Of a stretch of 34,708 nucleotides of DNA, positions 7,931-15,342 are shown piece after piece. Under the pieces are notes generated by a model. It was not told where the DNA came from and made no database searches. It was given only the letters and a program-made list of their open reading frames with translations. Numbering within the stretch: the first letter of the stretch is position 1; every line of letters begins with the position of its first letter. Source of the DNA: JBGCED01 sp045106055 (GTDB lineage Bacteria > Pseudomonadota > Alphaproteobacteria > CBDDJK01); NCBI GenBank assembly GCA_045106055.1, contig JBGCED010000027.1:1-34708 (forward strand), in the 5' to 3' direction. Position numbers and translations under genes: made by a program.

Positions 7931-7995
7931 AAAAAAGCTTGGAAAAGATCATCTTTATTGATTGATAAAAATCAATAAAGATGTCTTCGCCAAGC
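7931..7995 (-). terminator. Strong intrinsic terminator or attenuator between rplT and pheS
   Basis: On the minus strand the RNA can form a long stem. GCUUGG pairs with CCAAGC (7990-7995 with 7937-7942), AAGA pairs with UCUU, and a perfect 13-bp inner stem CAUCUUUAUUGAU/AUCAAUAAAGAUG (7971-7983 with 7950-7962) closes an 8-nt loop. Six U residues follow immediately (7931-7936). The geometry fits Rho-independent termination about 30 nt after the rplT stop and about 10 nt before pheS, so it either ends the ribosomal-protein transcript or attenuates pheST. Confidence 0.8.
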
Positions 7996-8021
7996 CATTT
8001 TATAAAGGTAAAAAAGAAAAA

Positions 8022-8420
8022 TTATGCCTTGCTGCTAGCGGCTTGATCCGCAGCTTTATTGAGGGCAACTTCGGCTTCTTTGACCAAAGCGCCAAAATTT
8101 TCGGCTTCATGCACGGCAAGATCACTTAACACTTTGCGGTCAAGTTCAATGCCTGCCTTGTTTAAACCATCCATAAAGCGGGCATAAGTCATGCTGTGAT
8201 TGCTATGTTCGCGCACCGCAGCATTGATTCGCTGAATCCATAATGCCCGAAATTGGCGTTTTCTGACTTTGCGGTCGCGATAAGCATATTGTGCTGCTTT
8301 TTCAACCGCTTGGCGCGCAACCTTAATTGTATGCGAGCGGCGACCATAATAGCCTTTTGCCTGTTTTAAAATATCTTTATGTCTTGCATGCGAGGTAACC
8401 CCGCGTTTTACTCTTGCCAT
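8022..8420 (-). CDS. rplT: 50S ribosomal protein L20
   Basis: This 132-residue 50S protein binds 23S rRNA early in assembly. The N-terminal basic arm is classic: MARVKRGVTSHARHKDILKQ, then AKGYYGRRSHTIKVARQAVEK, YAYRDRKVRKRQFRALWIQRINAA and YARFMDGLNKAGIELDRKVLSDLA. It is slightly longer than the E. coli protein, with an Ala-rich tail. The start at 8420 is supported by AGGAG upstream. It forms a unit with rpmI, 25 nt upstream; infC, often at the head of this operon, is not adjacent here. A strong terminator-like hairpin follows before pheS. Confidence 0.98.
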   Translation of the reverse strand: MARVKRGVTSHARHKDILKQAKGYYGRRSHTIKVARQAVEKAAQYAYRDRKVRKRQFRALWIQRINAAVREHSNHSMTYARFMDGLNKAGIELDRKVLSDLAVHEAENFGALVKEAEVALNKAADQAASSKA

Positions 8421-8445
8421 GTTATAATGCTCCTAACGCTTAATA

Positions 8446-8649
8446 TTAAATTTGACCGCGCAAATGATTGCGGATGACGATGCGTGCATCACAATCACTT
8501 AAGACAGCGGAACCCCGATTTTGACGAATCATTTGGCGGGGGCGTTTGGATGTATTATGGCTTAGTGACGCGCCATAATGCTTCACTTTACCTGTTGCGG
8601 TAAAGCGGAAGCGTTTTTTTGCCGCGCTTTTCGATTTGATTTTGGGCAT
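8446..8649 (-). CDS. rpmI: 50S ribosomal protein L35
   Basis: This 67-residue basic 50S protein starts MPKIKSKSAAKKRFRFTATG and continues KVKHYGASLSHNTSKRPRQM and VLSDCDARIVIRNHL, all diagnostic of L35. AGGAGA lies seven nucleotides upstream of the ATG at 8649. It is first in the rpmI-rplT unit. The upstream spacer (8650-8786) must carry the promoter, but I could not assign -35/-10 boxes with confidence. Confidence 0.98.
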   Translation of the reverse strand: MPKIKSKSAAKKRFRFTATGKVKHYGASLSHNTSKRPRQMIRQNRGSAVLSDCDARIVIRNHLRGQI

Positions 8650-8776
8650 TTATATCTCCTAATGGTCGTTTAATTCGAGATGATTGATGACAAACAAGGC
8701 ATACCCTTATGTTTTAAGCCCGCTTGCCGCTTATGCTTTGCATGATCATATTATTCACACAAAGATCAAAAAAGCT

Positions 8777-8808
8777 TATACAAAAGAAAGCTTGGCGTGG
8801 CAAGCTTT
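8777..8808 (-). terminator. Intrinsic terminator after the DUF1178 gene
   Basis: On the minus strand, AAAGCTTG (8801-8808) and CAAGCTTT (8787-8794) form a perfect 8-bp stem around the 6-nt loop CCACGC. CTTTTGTATA follows, only a modest U-run. It lies 12 nt past the DUF1178 stop codon and closes the operon that begins at the RNase E/G gene. Confidence 0.65.
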
Positions 8809-8820
8809 ATATCCCTTATA

Positions 8821-9336
8821 TTATTGCTTATCTTCATCATCAATGAAGGGAAGGGGGATAAGGTTAATCCCCTCTTGGATTAAGGCCTTGGCTTCATCAA
8901 TATCCGCCTTGCCGATGATTTTTTCATGTTCGCGCTCTCCATAATGAATTTGGCGCGCCATTTCAGGAAACTGATCGCCAACATCCTTATGGGTGCTTTC
9001 AATATGCTGTTTTAATGCTTTTACCTTTTCAATCAATTCCGCGACCGCAAGCCCTTTTGCTGAGTGTTCTTGATCCACTTGCACCAGATCGGCGGCAGGG
9101 GCTGCAACATCAGGGGCAGGGGATTTTGCGACTTCATCCGATAGGGGGATTTTATGTTTTGCTTTGGTCTTTGCCGATTGCACAAAAGGCGCGCTAAGCC
9201 CTTTTTTAATATTGTTTGATCCGCATAAGGGGCAGCTTAACAGCCCTTGATTTGCAAGCTTTTCAAACCCGTCATGGTCTTTAAACATGCTTTCAAATTC
9301 ATGGGATTTTTCGCAATATAGGCTTAAATTAATCAT
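8821..9336 (-). CDS. DUF1178 family protein (putative zinc-binding)
   Basis: This 171-residue protein belongs to DUF1178, a family of unknown function common in alpha- and betaproteobacteria. The family signature is at the N terminus: MINLSLYCEKSHEFESMF, then GLLSCPLCGSNNIKKGLSAP. CxxxH plus CPLC suggest a zinc ribbon. The middle is low-complexity (Ala/Asp/Lys), and the C-terminal half has an amphipathic helix and the segment HYGEREHEKIIGKADIDEAKALI. It is the last gene of the four-gene minus-strand operon, 13 nt after amrS, and is followed by a terminator hairpin. There is no direct evidence of function. Confidence 0.88.
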   Translation of the reverse strand: MINLSLYCEKSHEFESMFKDHDGFEKLANQGLLSCPLCGSNNIKKGLSAPFVQSAKTKAKHKIPLSDEVAKSPAPDVAAPAADLVQVDQEHSAKGLAVAELIEKVKALKQHIESTHKDVGDQFPEMARQIHYGEREHEKIIGKADIDEAKALIQEGINLIPLPFIDDEDKQ

Positions 9337-9349
9337 CTTATCTTACAGA

Positions 9350-10456
9350 TTAGCGTTGCTTGAAGCGGATTTTTTGCCTGCGTCTGCCCCATGATCCATG
9401 TTCATGCTCAAATAAGCCGTCAAGCTGTGTGCCGCAATTTGTGCAAAATCCGCCTTGCCCAATATTCCAGCCTAGAATTTGATGCCAATCGCGCGCAATT
9501 AACGGGCTTTTGCAGCTGCTGCAATAGGTGGTTGCGCTTGTTTGATCATGCACATTGCCACAATAAACATAATTAATGCCATGGTCTAGCGCAATTTTTC
9601 GCGCACGCTGCAAGGTTGCAAGCGGGGTGCGATCTTTATCTTGCATTTTATAATCAGGGTGAAAAGCGGTAAAATGCAGCGGCACATTTACACCCAGCGC
9701 CTGTTTATACCAGCTGCAAAATTCGGTGATTTCCTCAATGCCATCATTTTCATCTGGGATAAGCAAGGTCGTAATTTCCAGCCATGTATCGGGCTTATTG
9801 GCAAGATAGATCGCGGTTTCCTTGACATTTTCAATGTCGGCGGAACATAGGCTTTTATAAAATTCAGGGGTAAATGCCTTAATGTCTAAATTAACGGCAT
9901 CCATGCGTTCAAAAAATTCAATCCGCGCTTCTGGGTTGATATAGCCCGCAGTTACAGCCACATTTTTAATGCCAAGCTGATGGCATTCCTTGGCAATATC
10001 GACCGCATATTCCAAGAAAATAACAGGATCATTATAAGTATAGGCAACCGAACGGCAGCCCGTTTGTTTTGCCGCTTGCGCAATCATTTTTGGGGTTGCA
10101 ATATCCATCAGCCGATCCATGGCTTTGCTTTTTGAAATATCCCAATTCTGGCAAAATTTACAAGTTAAATTGCAGCCCGCTGTGCCAAAAGAAAGGATCG
10201 GCGTGCCTGGCAAAAAATGATTAAGCGGTTTTTTTTCAATCGGATCAATCGCAAAGCCCGAAGACCTGCCATAAGTCATCAGGATCATTTCATCATTCAG
10301 CCTTGCACGCACAAAGCATAGCCCCCTTTGCCCTTCTTGTAATTTACAGGCGCGCGGGCAAAGCGTGCATAACAGCTTGCCATCGGGCAATTTTTCCCAA
10401 TAGCGCGCCGTTACCGCACTTTCTGGTATATCCGCCTGTGTAATCATCGCATTCAT
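9350..10456 (-). CDS. amrS: AmmeMemoRadiSam system radical SAM enzyme
   Basis: This 368-residue radical SAM protein matches the enzyme of the AmmeMemoRadiSam set, related to pyruvate formate-lyase activating enzymes. An N-terminal cysteine cluster CTLCPRACKL (30-39) precedes the radical SAM core. The 4Fe-4S motif is CNLTCKFC (C95, C99, C102), followed by YTYNDPVIFLEYA and NVAVTAGYINPEA. The C-terminal part adds a rubredoxin-like pair of CxxC motifs (CSSC, CTNC). The family's substrate is not established. Its usual partners, AMMECR1 and Memo proteins, are not in this window. Neighbours are a LysE exporter upstream and the DUF1178 gene 13 nt downstream. Starts MNAM or the internal ATG three codons on are both possible; the ribosome site is weak. 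Confidence 0.88.
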   Translation of the reverse strand: MNAMITQADIPESAVTARYWEKLPDGKLLCTLCPRACKLQEGQRGLCFVRARLNDEMILMTYGRSSGFAIDPIEKKPLNHFLPGTPILSFGTAGCNLTCKFCQNWDISKSKAMDRLMDIATPKMIAQAAKQTGCRSVAYTYNDPVIFLEYAVDIAKECHQLGIKNVAVTAGYINPEARIEFFERMDAVNLDIKAFTPEFYKSLCSADIENVKETAIYLANKPDTWLEITTLLIPDENDGIEEITEFCSWYKQALGVNVPLHFTAFHPDYKMQDKDRTPLATLQRARKIALDHGINYVYCGNVHDQTSATTYCSSCKSPLIARDWHQILGWNIGQGGFCTNCGTQLDGLFEHEHGSWGRRRQKIRFKQR

Positions 10457-10478
10457 CTATAAAAGCTATTGTATATTT

Positions 10479-10518
10479 TAAGAATAAGCAAGCATTGCAG
10501 CACTAAGAATAAGCAAGC
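10479..10518. repeat. 15-bp direct repeat in the lysE-amrS spacer
   Basis: TAAGAATAAGCAAGC occurs exactly at 10479-10493 and 10504-10518, separated by ATTGCAGCAC. It is the only structure seen in the 79-nt spacer upstream of amrS. It could be a regulator binding pair or a simple duplication. Confidence 0.6.
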
Positions 10519-10535
10519 GCGATTGAACACCACAC

Positions 10536-11156
10536 TTAATAAAAATATCCATATAAAAGCTTGGCAGCAAGGGCAAGCAGGATCAATCCAATCACGGCAT
10601 CAAGGATTTTCCACGCAATCGGCTTAGCAAAATAACGGCTTAATCGCTTGCTTGCATAGCCAAGACTAAAGAAAAATACATAAGAGGCAATGACCGCGCC
10701 AATCCCAAAATATAGCCGCATATCGCCAAAACTTGCAGCCGCCGAACCAACTAAAAAGAATGTGTCTAAATAGACATGGGGGTTAAGCCATGTAAAAGCA
10801 AGACAGATTAAAATGGTTTTCCATAAGGCGGCGGGGGCTTTTCCTTCGGGGGTAAGGCTTTTGCTATGAAAGATCGCCATGCGCAGATTGTTAAGCCCAA
10901 ATAAAATTAAATAGGCAGCACCGCCAAAGGTCATCCATTTCGCAAGTTCGGGGATATGGCCTTCGGCAAATTTCAAGCTATAAACCCCAGCCATCACCAA
11001 TAAAGCATCCGAGCTTGCGCAAATTAGGACAATCGGCAGCACATGCTGGTTTTTAAGCCCTTGCTGCAAGACAAAGGCATTTTGCGCGCCAATCGCCATG
11101 ATCAAAGAAAGCCCAAGTGCAAAGCCTTGCAGCATGATGATCGCTGTATGTGTCAT
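10536..11156 (-). CDS. LysE/ArgO family amino-acid exporter
   Basis: This 206-residue inner-membrane protein has about six hydrophobic segments. The family signature AIGAQNAFVLQQGL is at residues 21-34, and TWLNPHVYLDTFFLVGS is in the second half, both typical of the LysE/ArgO branch that exports basic amino acids. The exact substrate (lysine, arginine or another amino acid) cannot be read from the sequence. The ATG overlaps the stop of the upstream RNase E/G gene by 4 nt (ATGA), so the two are translationally coupled. No divergent LysR-type regulator (LysG/ArgP) is present, which suggests expression follows the operon. Confidence 0.9.
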   Translation of the reverse strand: MTHTAIIMLQGFALGLSLIMAIGAQNAFVLQQGLKNQHVLPIVLICASSDALLVMAGVYSLKFAEGHIPELAKWMTFGGAAYLILFGLNNLRMAIFHSKSLTPEGKAPAALWKTILICLAFTWLNPHVYLDTFFLVGSAAASFGDMRLYFGIGAVIASYVFFFSLGYASKRLSRYFAKPIAWKILDAVIGLILLALAAKLLYGYFY

Positions 11157-12373
11157 GGTTTTTTTCTTAAATAATCTGATAATGATTGCGCCGTATGCTG
11201 GCGCACCAATTCAATTAAGCCTGATTTTGTGACCCCCAAAATATCGGTGCGCACAGGGTCGGATTTTGCCAATTTGCGCAGCAAATCCACCATCGGCTTA
11301 AGTGTAATCGCGGCGTTCCCCTTCATTTTTTCAGGCTTTAGCGGGTCAATTAAAATCACCCCGCCAATGGCGCGCAATTTAAGCTGCTGCATAATAATTG
11401 CGGCAGCATTCATATTAATATTCATATATGCCCCATCACGATGAAACAGCCCGCCGCTATTAATGTCAATCGCGGTTAATGCCGCCGCAGATTCAAGAAT
11501 TAAATTCGCCCCTTGCTCTAGGGGGATGAGCGGGCTTTTAAGCTGTTCAATCGCATCATAGATCAAGCCCTTAAAACCATACGGATCTTTTTTGCCAATA
11601 TAGTCAAAGCGGTTCATGGTTAAATCTGGCGCTGCCAATGGGATTAATTTTGAAGCCATGGCATTTATGTCAAGCTGATCGGTGAATAATTTGGCATCTT
11701 GGCTGAGGGGGAAAAACAAAGATTCAAGCTGCGTGTTATGATGATCCATCGCTTGCGGGGCTTTAGCGTCCATCACCAGCCGTTCCAGCGCGTCAATAAT
11801 CTGTTCGGGATTAAGCGCAGCAATCGGCTTTTTTAAAATGAATTTTCCCTGCTGCAAACGCGATGAAGCTTGCGCCCAGCCTTGATCCTGTTCAAAGAAA
11901 TCCATTAATTGTGCTTTGGCAAGCCCTTGCCCAAGGCTTGAATCATATTCAATGAGAGGGGCAGCTTGATCCGCGCCTTGATGGGCATCTTGCCAATAAT
12001 CCGCATAGCGATTGCTGAATTTAAGGCGGGTTGATATTTCTGGTATTTTATCATGGCTTGCTTCGCGAATGATTTGCACCCAAAGCCGCGCGCCCTCAGG
12101 GTGGTTTGCGGCATTTCCCAAGAAAGCATCCTGTTTTACGCCGTGATCATCCAATTCAACAAAGGCTTTTGCATGGTTTTTCTGGTTGCTGCTGATGCGT
12201 TTCTTGATTTTGGCATCATAGAAATTACCCAGCCGAAACGCCATATTATCCGCATCAATGACCCGCAGCGCGCTAAGCTGGCGATCCGCATTTAAATAGG
12301 CTGCAATTAAAACACCCCGATCTTTCAGTAAAATTAAATAAGGGTAATCGCCATCATTTAGCTGTTTTTTCAT
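11153..12373 (-). CDS. Ribonuclease E/G family protein, short RNase G-like form
   Basis: This 406-residue protein resembles the catalytic half of RNase E/G, the 5'-end-dependent endoribonuclease of rRNA and mRNA processing. A degenerate S1/RNase H-like N terminus (about 35-125) includes LGNFYDAKIKKR and FVELDDHGVKQDAFLG. The DNase I-like catalytic region holds LTAIDINSGG with D303, the position of the catalytic aspartate in E. coli RNase E, and a second metal-binding aspartate D343 in GVILIDPLKP. Near the end are TDILGVTKSGLIELVRQH and a stop. The CPxC zinc-link used for tetramerisation in RNase E/G is absent, so its assembly state may differ. It heads the rng-lysE-amrS-DUF1178 operon. Gene name rng is possible but not asserted. 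Confidence 0.85.
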   Translation of the reverse strand: MKKQLNDGDYPYLILLKDRGVLIAAYLNADRQLSALRVIDADNMAFRLGNFYDAKIKKRISSNQKNHAKAFVELDDHGVKQDAFLGNAANHPEGARLWVQIIREASHDKIPEISTRLKFSNRYADYWQDAHQGADQAAPLIEYDSSLGQGLAKAQLMDFFEQDQGWAQASSRLQQGKFILKKPIAALNPEQIIDALERLVMDAKAPQAMDHHNTQLESLFFPLSQDAKLFTDQLDINAMASKLIPLAAPDLTMNRFDYIGKKDPYGFKGLIYDAIEQLKSPLIPLEQGANLILESAAALTAIDINSGGLFHRDGAYMNINMNAAAIIMQQLKLRAIGGVILIDPLKPEKMKGNAAITLKPMVDLLRKLAKSDPVRTDILGVTKSGLIELVRQHTAQSLSDYLRKKP

Positions 12374-12495
12374 TTATTGATCGGCGCTTTCATGTTAGGG
12401 CTTATGAATTATAATAAAACATTTAGATTAAGTGTTTAACAAACTTCCATCATCCTTAAAAGTAAAATTACAGCCATTAAAGGGGCTTTGATGCC

Positions 12496-13176
12496 ATGAA
12501 ACAAGATTATCAACATGTGAATTGCTGGATATTTGATCTGGATAATACCCTATATCCGCCACATTTTCAGTTGATGAGCCAAATATCAACCAAGATCACC
12601 GAATATATTATCCGCACTTTAAGCCTGCCCGAAGCAGAAGCAAAGCAGATTCAGCGCAAATATTATCTTGAATTTGGCACAAGCCTGCGCGGTTTGATGG
12701 AACATCATCAAGTTGATCCCACTGATTTTATGAATTATGTCCATGATTTGGATTATTCCATCGTTACCGAAAATAAGCCCTTGCGCGATGCGTTGCAAAA
12801 TCTACCAGGGCGTAAATTAATTCATACCAATGCGTCTAAGCAGCATTCTTTTAAGGTGATGCAGCGACTTGGGATTGAATCGCAAATTGAAGCCGTCTTT
12901 GATGTGATGGATGGCGATTATGTTCCAAAACCTAAGGCTGGCAGCTATCATAAATTTCTGGAAACCCACCAAATTGATCCAACCAAAGCCGCGATGCTGG
13001 AAGATTTGCCGCAAAATTTAATTGTGCCAGCACAGCTTGGCATGCGCACGATTTTAATTGAACCCGCCCATGATCAAACGGGCGTTGTTGAACAGGGTGC
13101 ATCCCTTGCCAACCGCGATCATATTCACCACACCATCGAAGATTTGGTTGATACCCTAACCTTACTGGGTGGGTGA
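12496..13176 (+). CDS. HAD superfamily pyrimidine 5'-nucleotidase
   Basis: This 226-residue protein is of the SDT1/PHM8-like pyrimidine 5'-nucleotidase branch of HAD hydrolases (subfamily IA), which dephosphorylate UMP/CMP-type nucleotides or related phosphates. HAD motif I is FDLDNTLYPP with nucleophile D14 and D16; motif II is the threonine in LIHTNASK; motif III/IV are KPKAGSYHKF and AAMLEDLPQNL. No signal peptide is present. It is monocistronic and divergent from the RNase E/G gene over a 122-nt spacer. AAGGGG lies about 11 nt upstream of the ATG. Downstream is the repeat-bearing spacer 13177-13347. Confidence 0.88.
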   Translation: MKQDYQHVNCWIFDLDNTLYPPHFQLMSQISTKITEYIIRTLSLPEAEAKQIQRKYYLEFGTSLRGLMEHHQVDPTDFMNYVHDLDYSIVTENKPLRDALQNLPGRKLIHTNASKQHSFKVMQRLGIESQIEAVFDVMDGDYVPKPKAGSYHKFLETHQIDPTKAAMLEDLPQNLIVPAQLGMRTILIEPAHDQTGVVEQGASLANRDHIHHTIEDLVDTLTLLGG

Positions 13177-13274
13177 GCCTTTTTATTGGGTAAGCGCGAA
13201 CAGCGCATCATCGTGAAGATGAGCGCGAATATGAATAAAGGAGCGCCGCCGTGTTTTTTGTCGCTTTTTTAAAC

Positions 13275-13297
13275 GCAAAACCGGTTCCCACTTTTGC
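13275..13297. repeat. Alphaproteobacterial AACCGGTTCCCAC-type intergenic repeat
   Basis: The segment contains AACCGGTTCCCACTTTTGC with flanking GCAAAA/TTTTGC arms that can pair. From general knowledge, this motif recurs in intergenic regions of many alphaproteobacteria, particularly Rhizobiales. It lies in the 171-nt spacer between the nucleotidase and the ATP-grasp gene. A small hairpin with GCGC/GCGC and TCATC/GATGA arms is at about 13203-13226 in the same spacer. Confidence 0.6.
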
Positions 13298-13304
13298 TAA
13301 AATG

Positions 13305-13339
13305 CTAGTGCAGCGTAAGCCTGCGTGGCGTTTGAACGC
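13305..13339 (+). repeat. Dispersed intergenic repeat, copy A
   Basis: This 35-bp element reads CTAGTGCAGCGTAAGCCTGC, then GTGGCGTTTGAACGC. An inverted copy with 31 of 36 aligned positions identical is at 15347-15382, and the first part (TGCTAGTGCAGCG) recurs inverted at 2983-2995. It lies just after the stop of the ATP-grasp gene; copy B lies just before the start of the SDR gene, so the pair brackets that two-gene unit. Confidence 0.75.
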
Positions 13340-13347
13340 TAAAAATA

Positions 13348-14598
13348 TCAAACAAATTCAACATCCTTAATGATTTGATCGGCAAGCATGGCGGCGGTTT
13401 GTTCATCCTTGCTGCGCACCAGCACACAGCCAAGCCGTGCCGTGTGATTATCCGCAAAAGACAGGCTTGATCCAATTTGAGCGGGCAGTTTTAAAAAAAT
13501 CACATCTGGATTTGCGTGCCATTTATTTAAATTGTTGATCTGTTGAAGCGTTTTTGAATCTGAATCGGCTTTAGGCGCAAAGAAATATCGAATTGCCAAT
13601 GCTTGCTTAAAATAGGGCGTGATTTGATCCTTTGTCGGGCGTTTGCCTTGGGCAAGCAGCAATAAAATATTGATAAAATCCACGCCAACCCCATGGGGAA
13701 TTTGATGGGTTGCAAGATACCCGCCCGAGGGGCGAAGCGCGACCTCAATCACCTTTGGACCATCTGCGGTCAGCACCATATCCCCCTTTACCGCGCTGGT
13801 GACCGCGCCAAGCGCTGCCCCTGCTTTAAGTGCCATGAATTCAATGTGATGCGCGGTTTGTTGATCACAATCTGGGGGAAATGAACCGCCATCTTCAATG
13901 ATAAAGGGCGCAAATTCGGCAAGGCGGCTGTAATTGCGATTAACAATGATAATTGGATGGGGATTGCCATCAATTAACAGACCTTCAGTTGAATATTGCG
14001 GTCCTGCCAAATAGGCTTCAATCATCACGCGCTGGCTTGGCGATGCGGCAATGGCGCGCTGAAAGGCTGCGTTTAAAGTTTCATCATCATCGCTTTTATC
14101 AAGCTTTGATACGCCGCGTGCGCCCCTGCTATCCACGGGTTTTAAGATAAAATCAGGATGATGATTGGAAAACGCCTTTATGTCTTGCAAGGGCATGTTC
14201 ATATCAATCGCTTGATAGGCAGGAACGGGAATGCCCGCTTGGCTAAGCATATCTTTCATGTGCAATTTATCCATGCTGGCGCGCGCGCTTTCAATGCTAT
14301 TTCCAGCAAGTCCCAGCCCTTGAGCAAGATGCGCCACGCTTAGGGGAACATCCACCCCAACCGATAATATACCATCAACCCGCCCGCCTGCTTGGCGATA
14401 TTCCAGCGCAGCTTCCAAACTTGCCTGATGATCATAGGTTGATGCTTGAATGGCAATATCCGCGATCACCATGCCAGGGGCGGCAACATTGCCGTCAGAT
14501 ACAATGATCCTATGCCCTTGCTTTTTTGCATGGATAAGGGCTGGCACAGCTTCCACCCCGCCGCCAACAAACCAAAAATATTTTTGTGAATTATCCAC
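13348..14598 (-). CDS. ATP-grasp domain protein of unknown substrate
   Basis: This 416-residue protein has the layout of ATP-grasp ligases (PurK/PurT/biotin-carboxylase-like). A Rossmann-like pre-ATP-grasp domain (about 1-110; FWFVGGGVEAVPALIHAKKQGHRI) is followed by the ATP-grasp fold (about 115-310). That fold includes DKLHMKDMLSQAGIPVP, the ATP-binding lysine in FILKPVDSRGARGV, and metal-ligand-type segments GDMVLTADGPKVIEVALRPSGG. Such enzymes join a carboxylate to an amine, thiol or other nucleophile through an acyl phosphate. The specific product cannot be inferred. The start overlaps the SDR stop by 8 nt, so the two are co-translated. Relatives occur in peptide-ligase and surface-polysaccharide clusters. 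Confidence 0.82.
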   Translation of the reverse strand: MDNSQKYFWFVGGGVEAVPALIHAKKQGHRIIVSDGNVAAPGMVIADIAIQASTYDHQASLEAALEYRQAGGRVDGILSVGVDVPLSVAHLAQGLGLAGNSIESARASMDKLHMKDMLSQAGIPVPAYQAIDMNMPLQDIKAFSNHHPDFILKPVDSRGARGVSKLDKSDDDETLNAAFQRAIAASPSQRVMIEAYLAGPQYSTEGLLIDGNPHPIIIVNRNYSRLAEFAPFIIEDGGSFPPDCDQQTAHHIEFMALKAGAALGAVTSAVKGDMVLTADGPKVIEVALRPSGGYLATHQIPHGVGVDFINILLLLAQGKRPTKDQITPYFKQALAIRYFFAPKADSDSKTLQQINNLNKWHANPDVIFLKLPAQIGSSLSFADNHTARLGCVLVRSKDEQTAAMLADQIIKDVEFV

Positions 14599-15325
14599 AA
14601 TAGCTGCCCCCGTTTAAATGCAGGGTCTGCCCCGTAATATAAGAAGCTGCTGGCGATAACAGATAATGGGCCAGCGATGCGGCCTCGGCAATTTGTCCAA
14701 GCCGCTTTGCGGGAATATCATGCAATCGCTTGCTAAATTCAGGCTTTGCCATCTCCGCTTGTAACATATCGGTTTCAATCAAGCCGATGGCAATCGCATT
14801 TGCGGTAATGCCCTGATTTGAATAAAGCCGCGCCAGTGATTTGGTTAAATTAAGCTGCCCCGCCTTGGCGGCTGCGTAATGGGGTTGATAGACCCCGCCC
14901 GTCACCCCCGAAACAGAGCTTATTTGAATAAGTCGCCCTTGCTTCTGTTCCAGCATTTCAGGCAATGCAGCTTGCGCCATTAGGAAATTAGCGGTTAAAT
15001 TAATATGCAGCATATGCTGCCAATCTTCCAGCGATAGCGTTAAAAAATCCGCATGCTGGGCAATCCCTGCATTGTTAATTATCCCATAAATTGGCTGGTT
15101 GAAATGGTTTTTTACCTTATGAAATGCGTCCGTGATTGCTTGCTTGTTGCCAACATCAAAGCCGATTGCAAAGGCGTGTTTTGGATATTCATGAACAAGC
15201 GCAATGGCTTTTTCTGGATGGTGGTTATAGCAAAGCGCGACCTTAAAGCCTGTATCCAGCAAATGGCGGGCAATCCCCAGCCCAATTCCGCGACTTGCCC
15301 CGCTTATAATGATTAATTTATTCAT
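14591..15325 (-). CDS. FabG-like short-chain dehydrogenase/reductase
   Basis: This 244-residue classical SDR has cofactor motif GASRGIG at 9-15, NNAG at 84-87 and the catalytic set S137, Y150, K154 (YAAAK). The end LLSPAASYITGQTLHLNGG is typical of FabG-type 3-oxoacyl-ACP reductases, so it probably reduces a 3-oxoacyl thioester or related ketone with NAD(P)H. The start at 15325 has GAGGAT upstream. It is first in a two-gene unit with the ATP-grasp gene, which begins inside its last codons. The partner argues for a dedicated pathway step rather than housekeeping fatty-acid synthesis, but this is inference. Confidence 0.9.
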   Translation of the reverse strand: MNKLIIISGASRGIGLGIARHLLDTGFKVALCYNHHPEKAIALVHEYPKHAFAIGFDVGNKQAITDAFHKVKNHFNQPIYGIINNAGIAQHADFLTLSLEDWQHMLHINLTANFLMAQAALPEMLEQKQGRLIQISSVSGVTGGVYQPHYAAAKAGQLNLTKSLARLYSNQGITANAIAIGLIETDMLQAEMAKPEFSKRLHDIPAKRLGQIAEAASLAHYLLSPAASYITGQTLHLNGGSYCG

Positions 15326-15342
15326 TTTTTATCCTCTTTTAA

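Noticed and set aside
7962..7975. Perfect TTGAT-N4-ATCAA (FNR/FixK-like) box as a stand-alone promoter site
   Set aside because: It lies at the apex of a terminator-like stem whose symmetry creates it automatically; kept only as part of the hairpin finding.
7971..8000. Short ORF MAWRRHLY before pheS as an attenuation leader peptide
   Set aside because: It has no Phe codons and no ribosome site, so it does not fit classical pheST attenuation.
8684..8944. 86-codon plus-strand open frame downstream of the DUF1178 gene
   Set aside because: It runs through the terminator hairpin and antisense into the clearly real DUF1178 gene, and has no recognisable features.
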